Origin: Pleurostoma richardsiae
Taxonomy: Eukaryota > Ascomycota > Sordariomycetes > Calosphaeriales > Pleurostomataceae
Length of the DNA: 64,000 nt
NCBI GenBank assembly: GCA_030052745.1
Contig: JANBVO010000001.1
Location: forward strand, 1,922,001 to 1,986,000
Direction of reading: 5' to 3'
This document shows positions 47,755 to 59,608 of this stretch, in pieces. Positions within the stretch are counted from its first letter, which is position 1. Each line of letters opens with the position of its first letter. The notes beneath the pieces were generated by a model that saw nothing but the letters and a program-made list of their open reading frames with translations, did not search any database and had not been told where the DNA came from. The translations under genes were made by a program, and so were the position numbers.

Positions 47755-49473
47755 CATGGTAGCACGGTAGAAGGGTCCATTGGAAAAGGGAATGCATTAG
47801 ACAGACGATTGGTAACGTCGATACTACGGACATCAACATACCGGACCCCGAGTGAAGGGAGATAGCAGTTAATATCACCAACTTATCACACAGTGGCTGT
47901 CTACACCCACTTGGTCGCCGATGTCCCCGGGATCCTACCGCATACACACCTACATAAGGTAGTCGGTGATTCCGATGCTCCGGGCCGCCCGCCCCGACTG
48001 CCGGCTCCACTCGCGACGTCTTGCAGATGCGCGACGGGCCGGCACAACGATCCGGTAGTCGCCAAGGGCCGAATCATGTGCAGATTTCTTCATGGTCCTC
48101 CTAACCCTCCCGAGATCAATCAGATGGTGAGCAAGTTTTGCTGACCGCCCGCAGCTGCCCATGCTCGGCTTCGGTCCGCGTTAGTCCAAGTTCGACTTGT
48201 GGTGCCGGCCGAGGTAGGACGCATCCACGGCTCCAGGACACCGTCGAGCCGCGCGAGGGCCATGAACCCCTTTGGACTCGTGAAGCGTGTCGTATACCCT
48301 CCCGTTGGGAATTGGCAAGGGCGATTGCGTGATTGAGGCTAGTGGTCTGGAGAGCAGATATAAGTGAAGCATCTTCCCAAGGCTCACAGATATTGTCTCT
48401 TCGAACTTTCTTGTTCCATACAGGAACACAATGCAACCGGTTTTGACCTTCGAGACTTAACATTGCCAGCCGTAACTATAACAACTGATTCCTCGCATTT
48501 TTGGAATACATGAGAGGCCATACCCAAATCCTTGCCTGGCTTCGGGAACCTTCGGACAAGAGGCGCCTTTAGTGAGGTGAGGCGCTCTACCCACTGCAAC
48601 CCCAACAGCCGGCTACGGGAACCTCCTGCTGACGAGAACAGGTCGCCGTTCAGAACGACTCTAGGTGAAGGGGATCCAGCACGAATGGTTCTAAAGACGA
48701 TAGTCCTCGGCGACCACTGACAGAGACGATCGTGATAACTTGCTCAGTAGCGATGGCCCCTGTTGGATGAGCCTTGGCGGTCGGGATTCTGGAAGAAGCA
48801 CATCATGGTGCCTCCTTGCCCATGTTCAGGTCCAGGGGTGGAGCAGTAGCTCCCCCGGGACTTTGACTGATCGAGATCCCATCTTGGAGCTCGTTCTAAC
48901 GGCGCTCCATCTGCCGCCGACTGCCGTCCCGGACCGAGCCGGCGAGACTGTTTCGGTCAACCAGGCCGGCGACCATCACAGTGGAGGACAGTGTTTCCTC
49001 TTCGGGCTCCATTGACGTATATGTCGACTGCTATAGAGGACCTTGATTTCTTCCATTCTCGCTTAATGACCAAGTGGCGTCACTTCGGAACATGGAGAAC
49101 TGAACATGTCTTTGCTCGATCATCAGTCAGGGTGTGATGTCAAAGACTCCGCTCATTTACGCGCATAACCGAGCCCCGGCTGCCTCTGCTCCGCGTTGCT
49201 ACACTATACCGGCGCCAGACATCCTTTGGTCTAGAGGCTAACCTGGAGAGTACTGGGATGTCACGAGAATGAGACGGGAACTTGGTCGCCTACGTTGAGG
49301 CGTCTGTAATACGTGACGGCCGGTAGGAAGAAGGTCCATAAGCTGCAGACGTATATAAACCTGCTGGGTGAGGCTGCCTGGCTCTTCTCGGCGACTCAAA
49401 CTCGCTGAAACCACTGCCGTGACGTGTGCAGCCTAATTCGTTTCCCCGAGTACCCCATTTCCCTGCTGCAAAC
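47755..49473. other. Intergenic region, no gene seen
   Basis: It holds the 3' flank of the unrecognised gene and the promoter of the OBAP-like gene. No frame shows a domain. Confidence 0.5.
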
Positions 49474-50828
49474 ATGATGTACGGTCGCCTCCTCCCGCTC
49501 CTCGCGTCCCTCTTCTCCGTGGCACTTGCCACGCTTCCCTTCGGGAAGTACGGCCCAGATGGGACAGTGCTGTTCCTCAACGGCTTCCACTTTGTGTCTG
49601 GGCACTCAGACGTGAGTAGCATCCTCGGTTTCTATATCTGTTTGAATCCATCCGACAAACGACCACAGCTGGGGAAGAATCTGGGCGGAGATCTAGCCCC
49701 CCCTTGATGGATCGCTTACCATTGACGGCGGCATCCACTAGAAGTGAAGGGGCGGAATTCGAAACGAATCTTTTCACTGACTGATTATCTGTCTTGTCTT
49801 CGCAGTGGGAGATCTCCGCGAACCACTACTGCGTCATCGCCTCGGATGACTTGCTCCAGTGCGCCATCTACAACACTGCCACCACGCCTGCTCGGCTTGC
49901 TGGCATCGAGTACATCATCACCGGGTCGGCGTTTGAGACACTTCCTTTTGAAGGTAAGGAGATAATATAGGTATTATGGGCGAGGGAGACCCTAGCTAGG
50001 CTCTGAAAACTCGTTCCATCGCCGTTGGAGGCAGACATCCCGATGTTTCAGTAACACGTAGGGGAGTCGCGCAAGTATCTAGTCTACTGACGCAACTATA
50101 TTCGACCAGAGCGCCAACTCTGGCACAGCCACGTCTACGAGGTCACCAGCGGCTTTCTCATCGAACCGGGCATGCCTGATGGTGAGCACTCCTCCCCCCG
50201 GACGAACAAATTCCATAACCCCTATTCAACGTCAGCCCTCACCAACAACTCCCTCCTTCCACCTCTGAGTCCCTTGCCCCCGAATCACCACAAGAGAAGC
50301 GACATATCCACCTTCAAAACCCCTCGCTGACGAGCCGTCTCTCCCCCAGTCGTCGACCACACCATAATGAAGGACGTCCTCGTCGGCACCTACGGCAAGA
50401 CCTTCCACACCTGGCGCTACGACCAGGGCAACTCCTCCCTCCCGCAGGGCATCCCCGAGCTGGTGATGGGCTACACCCACAACGACCAGATCACGCCGTC
50501 CTTCGTCACCCAGCGCGATGCCATGTTCGGGGTGAACACGACCGCCGTGCGCGAGAGCAGGAAGGACATCACTCGTGAGGCGCTCCCCTGTCTCCCCGCA
50601 TTCCCTTCCACTGCCACCTGCCCCCCCTAGGATCTCTAGGGTGGTGGTTTGGGTGTGTAACGGGGGTCCCGTTGCCCTGAACTGACAAAAGAAAATACAG
50701 CACCCGCCGTGATCGAGGGCGCCGACTCGTGGAAGTACGGCTACGTGCTCAGCCTGGGCATCGTCAACGTCACCGCCGACACGAGCTTCTCATCTGGTTC
50801 GTCCGAGCCCTCATGCAGGCGCCGCTGA
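49474..50828 (+). CDS. Secreted OBAP/DUF1264-family protein, 236 aa
   Basis: Five exons: 49474-49611, 49806-49953, 50110-50181, 50350-50574 and 50701-50828; donors GTGAGT, GTAAGG, GTGAGC and GTGAGG, acceptors CGCAG, ACCAG, CCCAG and TACAG, all in frame. Family marks: LNGFHFVSGHSDWE, ANHYC, LLQCAIYNT, LAGIEYIITGSAFETLP, RQLWHSHVYEVTSG and TYGKTFHTW. These are the signature segments of the DUF1264/oil-body-associated protein (OBAP) family. Unlike plant OBAPs, this one starts with a clear signal peptide (residues 1-20, MMYGRLLPLLASLFSVALA) and carries N-glycosylation sequons (NSS, NTT, NVT), so it is probably secreted. The biochemical role is unknown. Start is the first of two adjacent ATGs. Confidence 0.87.
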
Positions 50829-51706
50829 GAGAGACGGCGGGGTCGGTTTTCTTAGTTGGCCCCCCTTTCCTTCCTGCCGTCGGTCGCGCAGGCTGACTTC
50901 TTTCTCTTCAGCTTGAATGGGATATTAGGTGAGGAGAGTACTGGCCCGTAAGAGCGGCCTGTTCCCTTGCTGTTTGAAGAGAAGACAAAAAGGTCTTGGT
51001 ATCCGCAATCTGGAATGCAGTTGGAGTTAAGTCGGCGGAGAGGAGAGCAAGAGGTAAAGCCGGATGGGGCTTGCATGGGTCGACGACGGAGGCGTGATGG
51101 CCCGAAAAGTTGTGATGCTTCTTCCCTTCACCGTGTACATATTTGACCAGAGCACATTTCAACCACGTAGCGGAATGACATACATCTCTACCGCACAGTC
51201 ATGCAAAGAACACTGTATCCAAATCCTCGACTTCAATAGCCTGGTATCTATTCGCGGCAGGTCGTCTACTACACTGTATCATCGCAGACCCGCGGTATGA
51301 TTTATATATGCGTTATAAAGATCAGGAGAACAACTAGGTAGTCTCAACTAGATCACGCCCTCCGTAGTATCGTCCAACGTCCTCTGGCATTGCCACGCGA
51401 GCTGGAAAAACGCCTCCCTTTTTGTGTCAAATGTAAGCCTGCCTCACCCACGCTGTCAAATGTATACAACCTGCCACCCAAGCCTCATCAACGTACCGGC
51501 ATTATTAGACTGCGTCTCGGAGGACGAGCTGCCCTTCTCTAAAAGCCTATCCAACCAGGTGAGAGAGCCTTCCGCAAAGAGAGTCATGGCGTCGCGGGTG
51601 ACGCCTCAGTAACAGCGGGCCGAACCGCCCGTACGCCGCCGTGTTCATATTCGGTCCAACCCTCGAACCGATCCCGTTTTTTTGACTTGGTCTTGCTGAC
51701 CACCTG
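50829..51706. other. Spacer between convergent OBAP-like and nuc-1 genes
   Basis: It holds the two 3' UTRs; no further gene is seen. Confidence 0.5.
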
Positions 51707-53846
51707 TCAGGTGTCCGCCTTCAGACCGAGCTTCTTCTCCGCCTCCTCCGCTCGCCTGTTCGCTTCCGCCACCTCCTGCCTCAGCTGCTTAATGTACTCG
51801 ATGGCCATCTCCACTGTGCTTGCCTTGCTGTTCGGGCCGTTGGCCCCCTTGTCCTTCTTGTCCCCGCTCTCGCCCTCGCTGACCTTGCTTTCCTCGATCA
51901 CGGCCTTGGGCAGCAGCGTCGCGATCTCCTGGAGCGCCGAGTTGATCCGGTTCCGCCGACCCTGCTCGGCGATCTTGTGCGACGTCCGCTTCGAAGTGAG
52001 GTTCGTCGACAGCTCGCTGGGATATGACACGCCGGGCACATTGTTGCCCTCCAGTATGTTCTGGTAATTCGACTTGGTCGCCAGGAGGCGCGAGGCGGCG
52101 TCTTCCGCCGTAGCACCGCCGGGCAGCAGAGGCTTGATGTTGGGCGATATCCTAGGCCGTAATGCTGGAGAGACATGGACTGAGCTGATACTCGCCCTCT
52201 TCGAGCCTCCCCTAGGTGCTAACTGAGGCGTCTTGCGCGGATTTGGCGTGCTGCTGGACGAACCCGGTGCCAGCTGAGGGCTCTGGGTTGCCGATGCTGT
52301 CCCGGTTGGTTTCGCAAAGACTGGTGATGGGAGAGGCTGGAACGAGGCTGCTTTCGCGGACGAAGGATCTAAGGCGGGGGAGGTCTGGATCCGTGGAGAT
52401 TGTGTATTCAGAGGCGTCAACTGACTCTTTGGGAAGTTGGCAGCATTGACTGATTCAGGCAATTCAAAGTTCTCAATGTGCTCCGCCGCACCAGAATCTG
52501 AGCCCCCGGTGGCCGCAATCTTACCAGCGTTAGGCGAGGCCAGCTTCATGAGGGAAGCAGGAGTCGCTGGAGACGGTTTGCCGGGGTGGGGGACGTGACT
52601 ACCCGCATGGACGGCGTCCGCCTGCGGCTGGATGTAAGGAGACGGCTTTGCCGAGCGTGACTTCGGTAGCGGGGGCGGTGGCATATCCGAGAGGTTCTCA
52701 GGTGACACGGAAGCATTTTCCGAGTCTGTGGTTGCCATGGATGATGATGGCGTTGTCCCTGCAGGTTGGGGAAAATGCTGGTGGTCCATTGCTTGTTCCG
52801 GAAGTTGCTCATGACCAAGCTCTGCGGTCTCTGCGAGTTCCGTCAAGGCCTGAGCGTTCATAATGGGGGTTGTCGTCGTCTTCCTCCGCTGTGGTTTCGA
52901 GATCGGCGACTGCCCGACTTTCCCTTTGCTTCTCGACTTTGCCGCATTATTCTTTCTGGCTTTCTTAGAGAGATCTCCAGAGGTCGGGACCGGGGCCGGT
53001 GCCGGTGGCATGGCTTCCAAATCCATTTCTCCGGGTGAGCTCGTGTTCGCCGACGAGAGCCGCTGATCAAAGACAGACATTGTCTCATTCTGTGCATGCA
53101 ATGCGGGGGAGGTAAGAGGGCTGAAGTATGCCCCTGGCACGGTAAACTGAGTATCTATGGGAAAGTGGCTCTCAAGCGGCGTCACCGCGGGGGACACGAG
53201 CGGCGTGAAGGACATCTGCTAGCGAGTTAGTTACAAGGAGTGGGTGCACAGTTGGAGTGACTCTAGAACTGACATCGTGCTGGTCCTTCATACGCTGAAA
53301 GTGGTCATACATGGCGTGCTGTTGCGGAGTCTGGTCGGGCTGAGTGTAATACTGGTTGTTTCCGGCCTGCAACTCTAGGCTCTGCGGCGTCGGAGGAACC
53401 ATGCGACTCTGCCGAACGAAGTATGCAGCCTGCTGCTCCTCGAGCTGCCGTTGCTGCTGCTGCAACTTCTGCTGCTGCAGATACTGGATCTGGGCATCGA
53501 TCTCCGTTATGGTATCGATAGGCGACGGAGGGATCATACTCGCCGAGAGAGGCGGGTGGGAGGGAGCACTGGTCATCGCGGGCATCTGGTTGTGCATGCC
53601 GGGGTCCATTCTCGAGAGCATGACGGGGGCATCGGTACCACTCATGGGCGTATCGATAGGCCCCCTAGGCGGGGCTTGTATCATGTGCGCATTATTGGGG
53701 GACTGGAAATCGTGGAAGTCGAACTGCAGGCCTTCGGTCATGTTGGCGATGCCGTTCATGTCGAGAAACTGCTGGAAGTCGTCGTCCGCTCCGGGATGCA
53801 TCCCGTGGTCCTGGGAGTTCCATCCTGTCGAGTCCATCATCGCCAT
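51707..53846 (-). CDS. nuc-1: NUC-1/Pho4-type bHLH transcription factor, 693 aa
   Basis: Exon 1 is 53274-53846 and exon 2 is 51707-53215; the 58-bp intron has a GTCAGT donor and a GCAG acceptor, joined DQHD-MSFTPLVSP. The C-terminal 95 residues are a bHLH: basic region HKIAEQGRRNRINSA (starting about residue 604) with the His/Glu/Arg contacts for E-box-like CACGTG sites, helix 1 to LLP, a loop of about 28 residues, then STVEMAIEYIKQLRQEV and a short heptad tail. The rest is Gln/Pro/Ser-rich and disordered. In Neurospora, NUC-1 switches on phosphate-acquisition genes when phosphate is scarce; the long loop and KASTVEMAIEYIKQL helix point to this family rather than Myc- or CBF1-types. The N-terminal ATG is the first Met of MAMMDSTG. 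Confidence 0.9.
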
Positions 53847-54328
53847 CTCCACGCGGAAGCCCTTAGTTCAGACGAAAGACGCGGTCCTGGCGGGCTGCGC
53901 CGATCAATAGATGGAGAACGCAGCCGACCGAGTGTTGTCGCAACTTTTGTGTCCGCTGTATTGGTGATGTCGAAATGAATGCCCCGAGAGTCTGCAAGTC
54001 GGGAGGATTTCGTCGAGGGCAGCTGATATGCGCATGCGGAGGGACGATGGAGAATCTTGTCTCAGGCCAATGGCAAGCCGTCGCGCACAGCGGAATCGGA
54101 AATGGCTTGTGATTCACGGGGCGGCGTTCGTTCCGTGATTGAGGCTGCGCCGCAAAATCGCTCGAGTCCGCGCTGATGATGTAGTCGAGGAGTTTCTCCA
54201 GTCTCTCGCGAGTGTCTGACTGGGGGCGAGGGTCGCGGGAGAAAAGCGTCCCAAAGTCGGGTGACGGCGGTTTTGGCGGGAGGTGAGAGAGTTTTGGGCG
54301 TCGGTCGGCGAAGGGAAGAGACGCCGCC

Positions 54329-54363
54329 GGGGGGAGGAGGAGGAGGAGGTGGAGGAGGGGAGA
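54329..54363. repeat. Polypurine GGA-type tract
   Basis: A run of G and A with repeated GGA units, interrupted by a single T, lies about 480 bp upstream of the nuc-1 start codon. Such tracts can form triplex or G-quadruplex structures; here that is only a possibility. Confidence 0.7.
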
Positions 54364-54872
54364 TGGTGGGCTGGTGGGCAGCGGAGACGCAGTTGACCAG
54401 CACCAATGCAGCACCAGCAGCACCAAGCACCAGCAGGACCAGCAGCAGGTTGAATGAAGGTGGGGGAGCGAGCAAGGGTCGCAATCGATGGCGGCGTCGA
54501 CGACGAACCGTCAGTGGTCAGACCTGCGCAGCACTGGCCTGTGCGCTAGTGTCAGGTACCGTGTACCGGGCCTCAGTACGGAGCCCGGAGCGTATGCACA
54601 GGTATTTGGGTACGGTAACCCGAGCAGTTGATGCATTGCAGCTCGACGCTTGAAGATCATCGATACTAAATCCTGCATCAAGTTCTAATTTGAGGCCAGA
54701 GGCCGGAGTGCACAACCAGTCGACCAGTTAGCCAGTCAGCCAGTCAACCACAGACACTATCTGGGTGCTTCACCCGCGATCCTGGACCGCGCGAGATCGG
54801 CACAAAGTGACGTCCATGGAGTGAGCCGACGAGTCCTCCTCAGTCGGCCTCCAATTCCCTCAGTCCGTTGCA

Positions 54873-54966
54873 TGTACGGAATACTCCGTACTGTACGGAG
54901 GCTGTGGCTGGGGAGGACCCTTGACTGCTCCGAACTAACGCTCCGGACTAGCTGTACGGATCCGTA
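54873..54966. repeat. Clustered TACGGA/TCCGTA palindromes
   Basis: TACGGA occurs repeatedly with its inverse, including the perfect 12-bp palindrome TACGGATCCGTA at 54955-54966 and TACGGAATACTCCGTA at 54875-54890. The cluster is in the nuc-1 upstream region. Confidence 0.75.
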
Positions 54967-57355
54967 GCCTCTCCCGTACCCTCTTACTCGAACGAGCTGG
55001 TCCTGAAAATTTTCTCATTCCCGACCTTAGAGCAGAGGAGAACGGCACAACTCGACAAAGACCCGACAGCCAGTCCACGCCGGGTTTAGTGCGCTCCCAC
55101 CCGTTTCGGCGGCCAAGGTCGGTCGCCCGGTCGGCCGCTGAGAGATCTATCGGAATCGACGCTTCTCTGCACGTGTTTCGAGTTAGTGCTCAATCTCATC
55201 ACTAGGAAGCTGTCGTCAAGACGCTGCTCTTGCCGGCGGCAGCCTAAGCGGAGAAGAGGAGACAAACGAAGAGACCGGAGTCGGGAGAAGGCCGATGGCC
55301 GGCAAGGTGTTTTCAATTTTTATTATTTTTTTTTTGGCCCTTGCCCTCTTCCTTGAGCCGAGCCACGGGAGCGGGAGAGAGCAAGAGTTTCCTCATGTCC
55401 GGCTGCGTGGTTCCATCACGGCTCTTCACTCTCGACCGGCTACGTAATGGACCAAGCCAAGGTGCATTCAAGAGCTGAAGCGGTATGGTTCCGTTCCGGC
55501 TTGCGTACCTTACTATTGCTTGGATGCGCGGGAGCTGCAGCCCCCAACTACACTACTTGAGTAGCTTGCAGAACTTCTGGAACATGGCTGCTGGGTGTGA
55601 TGGACATCAGCAGCCCGCGTCAAGAAAAGAACCGAAAAAGTGTGGCTGGCTCGTCACCTGCAAACCATTAACCCAGAGTCATGGGGCATCCTCCCCTCCA
55701 TCTCAAGGGCTGGTGGGGGTCAGCAACTCCCTCGGCAACCTTCTGTTCTCGCCTGCCTACCTACCTTAGGTAAACCGCCTATGGCGTGGTATTGTCATCC
55801 GCGAAGCCATCGAATGCCTTTGCTATTGGGGTAAACGTAAGCAAGCCAAGGTGGTTACTTCAAAGGTACATATTCGAGAAAGTCAGATTCACCAATGCAG
55901 CCGTGGCCTCACACACAACAAGATATCTGATGCCTACTGTGTGATCATCCGCGTGAAGTTGAAGCAAGAGTGCCCATCATCCACTTGTTCTAGAAGCACC
56001 ATCCACCTGCACCGTGCCAGATTCCCTCACCGAGCCGGCGGGGCATTCTGCACGCCCCCCAGCCAATGGCGTGTTCTTCACCAGTCTTTCCGTCTCCAAC
56101 AATATCCTCCGCCTAAGATGGTTTTCCTCACCGATGAAGCGCTGCACGCCTCGTGTTCTTCCACAGGCATAGAGCAGGATGCAAGCTACCTACTTGAGAG
56201 TAGCAATCATACCACCCTTGTTAGCATGGCCCGTCCTCCGTCCCGTCTCCCCAGGACGGGCCGTTCCTCACGCGGCTCGCGTTCATACAGTCCACTGCCA
56301 GTTATTCCCTGCCGGCCCACTATCGATCGGCTGGCCTGGGGTTTCCGGCGACACAAGGTGGGCACAAGACAACACACAGATAAGGCGGCAGGAGGAATTT
56401 GTGAACAAAAAGTTTGATTCGGGCTCTCCCCTACGCCCCTGCCCGTGTCGCAGGGGCCCACGATGTCCACGGAATAGATACAAGGACAGCCGCGTCCCTC
56501 ACCGACCGGGCCTGCACCCTTCCTCCAACGCTCCTCACCATCTCCACCCAAGCCATCATCGTTGCGAACTTCATCCCACATCCATCTCGTAACTGTCGAT
56601 CACAGCGCGCGTCCCCCGCTCCCTCTTCATCCAGGGCTCCCACGAGCCCCCGCTTAAAAATTATCACAAAGAACATGAGCGTAGCTGATGACGGGTTTTT
56701 GCTATCCTCGACCACCTCCACAGCCCGGCGATGCGAGGATTATGGTATCACGAAACTGAGATTTCGCAGGACTGAAGAAAAAAGGACGGTTTCGACCGAG
56801 ACCAAGCCGAGTCTAGTAGAAGATGTACAGATAAATGAAATGGGGAGAAGACTCCTCGAAAATGCGATATATGAGCACCGCTGGCCAAAGAGGAAGAATG
56901 ATACGAACGGAAGAGAAGATGCGCCGGTAGATGCGACAGGTGACGGATGTTCTATGCGACAGCATGCCCCAGACGGCAGCGAGTGAACCGTGCGGACTGG
57001 ATGTCGCCCGAACAAGTATATGCGCCCGATAAGGAGGTAGGGCGATGGTGAATGGAAAGAGGCGCGACCAAATATGAGGTGCCATGTGTGAAGAGGGTGC
57101 TTATCCCGAGGATCGATTCGACTCTCGTATGTTCGCACACGCAACAGTCGTTCAACGGTGTGGCATGTTTCTGGCGCCGGCCGATCGTAACAAGAGCAAA
57201 ACAAAGAACGCGCCCATAGCCGAGTCTTTTGGGGTATAAGCGATAGACGTGAAGGCAAGTGAACCGTAAACAAGATTATAACCGCAGCGGGTCGGATGTT
57301 CGCAAACAATACAGGGTATCATGAGACATGGTGGTCGTAGTAGCACGTATGAGAC

Positions 57356-59608
57356 TCAGCGTCCGTTCTCGCCAAGGTTAAGCCAGCTCATGTCTGACGA
57401 CGTAGCAGCCATGGCCAGCTGAGGCTGTTGACTGATGCCGCTGGGTACGCCGCCTCGCGTGGGCGCTGCCCGCGTGTTTGCCGACGGAGGCACAAGCGGT
57501 GTCGTGTACAAACTGCTGTAAGCGCTACTGGGCGCTCGATCAGCACCCCACGGCTTGCTGTTGAACGCCGTCGGATCCCACGTGTCGTGAACGCTTGCGG
57601 GGATCCCGCTCGAGTAACCGGAGAGGGCCGAGACTCCACTGCTTGGCCGCTCGATCTGGCCGGCCATACCGTCCTTCAGCCTGCTATTATACTGGTCGAC
57701 AGTTGGAGACCCAGAGTTGACTCGGCTGAAGCGCGGCTTTCCTTCAACATGCAAAGGTGGTACCGTGGCCGAGTCCTGTGTGATCCGGTGAGGCTGGCTT
57801 GAGTAATGCGAGCTCTGATCAGACTCGACGGTGGTCCTCTTCGAGCCATTCATACCGAGGATGTTGAGAGCGCTCCCGCCAGACCAATACCTATTCCAGC
57901 CAGAACTACGTCTGGTACTGTCCTCACGGTCGATGACATTCGTCCGAGGCGTCGGCTTTGGATCGGCTGTGCCAGCAGCAAACGACACGCCTTTCTCCTC
58001 CCGTATTTCGGGCTCAGACCGAACAGGGCCCACGTTTTCGACCATTTGTGGGATAGGCTTACTGATCGTGCTCTTGAAATGCTTGTTGAAGAGGCTGCTC
58101 GACGAGCTCCGTTTCGTGCCGTTGCTCACCTTCCGGCCAACTCCCCTTGGTGTTTCGTTCTTCTGTCCCACGCGACCCATCAGGATGGCAATAGACGAGA
58201 AGGATCCGTGAGAATCGTCTCGATCATGCCCTCGGAAGACACTGCCCTTGATCTGGGGTAGGCTGTCCGCCGCGAAACCTAGTCCATCCTTCTCTGGAGA
58301 GGATGCGCCGCTGGCCCTTCGAAGATGTCCCGCCTCAAGGTGGTTCCGCCGCTGCCTCTGCCTCCTAATGCAGAAGTACAAAAGAGCAAGGAGGAATGCA
58401 ACGCCGAGAATAGAGCCAAGAACAGCACCAAGGATGGTGTTAGTGTTTGATTTGCTCGACTGACTCGTGGCTGCTGCCGCTGTCGTTGTTTGGGACGGTG
58501 CCGCAGACGTGGAGCTGACGACACTAGCTGTTGATGTTGCTGTCGCAGGGAGCGATGAAGACGACGACAATCCCTGTATCGTTAACTCCTTCTGACCGAC
58601 AAGCTTGGCCGTCGCATTTTGCCAACTGTTCTGCCTCCCACTAAACATGCAAAGCACGTCATCATCGTTTCCGCCTGCGATCACGACCAATCCATTCGGG
58701 TCCTCAGCCACTGCATAATTAGTTCGCGTGGCAGACGGCGCCATTGTGTCGTTGTACTGGGGCCAGTCACTTAGAGTCAATGCCCTTCGTTGCACCCGTT
58801 CGCTCCTCCTCCTCGATGCACTGTCACTAGACGAATCCCCTGTTATAGGGGCTGAACTGGCAACTGGAGCCCCTTGCCCATTGATTAAGACAGTCCGATT
58901 GACTTCATTTGGCGACTGGGTCATGTCGAAAGTGTAGAGGTTCATGCAGCCGTCATCACCCTTAACAATAACTGCCTTCACGGCGGTGGTATCCTTTTGT
59001 AGCGGCTCCAGGAGTGAAGCACCAGAGTCCTGCCATGAAGTCGCTGGGTCAAAAAGCATAACCTTGGTGTTCGTTGTACTTCCTCCTATCAGGACAGCCT
59101 GACTTTGTGACCACGGAAGAAGCATGGGATTGACCGTTGGCGGAGCGATAGACTGGTACGAGGTGACGCCGAAGGGCGCTGATGCCCCGATGGTGAAGGT
59201 CTGAGTCGACGGGTTCTCCGATCCATCTTGGGATCCCGCATACATCAAAATCGAGTCCGAGGCGTTCAGATAAGCGGCACCGTGCCATAACCGATCCTGC
59301 GTCACTGCAACAACCGGTGATATCGACTCCCATTTCCCGGTCGAGTACGTGAACTTCTGCAACCCTTTGTAATCCGCCGACTCGCCCTTTCCACCGACAA
59401 CCCAAAATCCTGCATTATTGCTGTCGCCAGGCGTCGAGCCAACACAAACACCCCCAGTGACTGATTCGCCCTGCGGCAGCGTTTCCCATTCAGCGCCTTG
59501 AGTAAGGGTAAGCGATTGGAAAGCTTCGCTGGAATACGTGTAGAGTGTGTTATTGAAGATGACTGAACATATGTCGTCCAGAGGGACCTCGGGTTGGGGA
59601 AGAGGCAT
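57356..59608 (-). CDS. Single-pass membrane protein with kelch-like N-terminal domain, 750 aa
   Basis: One uninterrupted frame from ATG (MPLPQPEVPL) to TGA. Residues about 10-340 show kelch-like blades (FWVVGGKGE, ILMYAGSQDG, AVLIGGSTTN, LVVIAGGND), with Trp and Tyr residues in the usual spacing. A Ser/Thr stretch (350-388) leads to one transmembrane segment at about 391-413 followed by basic residues (RRQRQRR), then a long disordered Ser-rich cytoplasmic tail. There is no N-terminal signal peptide, so orientation must come from the transmembrane segment alone; a missed upstream exon is possible. Fungal relatives exist and some databases label them misleadingly as splicing factor CLF1; the sequence shows no HAT repeats. 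Function unknown. Confidence 0.82.
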   Translation of the reverse strand: MPLPQPEVPLDDICSVIFNNTLYTYSSEAFQSLTLTQGAEWETLPQGESVTGGVCVGSTPGDSNNAGFWVVGGKGESADYKGLQKFTYSTGKWESISPVVAVTQDRLWHGAAYLNASDSILMYAGSQDGSENPSTQTFTIGASAPFGVTSYQSIAPPTVNPMLLPWSQSQAVLIGGSTTNTKVMLFDPATSWQDSGASLLEPLQKDTTAVKAVIVKGDDGCMNLYTFDMTQSPNEVNRTVLINGQGAPVASSAPITGDSSSDSASRRRSERVQRRALTLSDWPQYNDTMAPSATRTNYAVAEDPNGLVVIAGGNDDDVLCMFSGRQNSWQNATAKLVGQKELTIQGLSSSSSLPATATSTASVVSSTSAAPSQTTTAAAATSQSSKSNTNTILGAVLGSILGVAFLLALLYFCIRRQRQRRNHLEAGHLRRASGASSPEKDGLGFAADSLPQIKGSVFRGHDRDDSHGSFSSIAILMGRVGQKNETPRGVGRKVSNGTKRSSSSSLFNKHFKSTISKPIPQMVENVGPVRSEPEIREEKGVSFAAGTADPKPTPRTNVIDREDSTRRSSGWNRYWSGGSALNILGMNGSKRTTVESDQSSHYSSQPHRITQDSATVPPLHVEGKPRFSRVNSGSPTVDQYNSRLKDGMAGQIERPSSGVSALSGYSSGIPASVHDTWDPTAFNSKPWGADRAPSSAYSSLYTTPLVPPSANTRAAPTRGGVPSGISQQPQLAMAATSSDMSWLNLGENGR

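Larger units (their letters stand above)
53847..57355. other. Long promoter/leader region of nuc-1 and flanking spacer
   Basis: About 3.5 kb with no supported gene. Close to nuc-1 lie a G/A-rich tract (54329-54363), CAG-type words (54410-54450), CCAGTCA-type words (54715-54750), TACGGA palindromes (54873-54966) and a T-run (55317-55336). The right side includes the 3' flank of the kelch-like membrane protein gene. Regulated fungal transcription factors often have long 5' regions. Confidence 0.45.

Noticed and set aside
51661-51700. Possible tRNA T-arm (reverse-strand GGTTCGA)
   Set aside because: Flanking bases do not pair into a T-stem or acceptor stem, and there is no D-arm or anticodon arm.
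56119-56986. Open plus-strand frames between nuc-1 and the kelch-like gene
   Set aside because: No domain, poor codon character and no consistent splice pattern.
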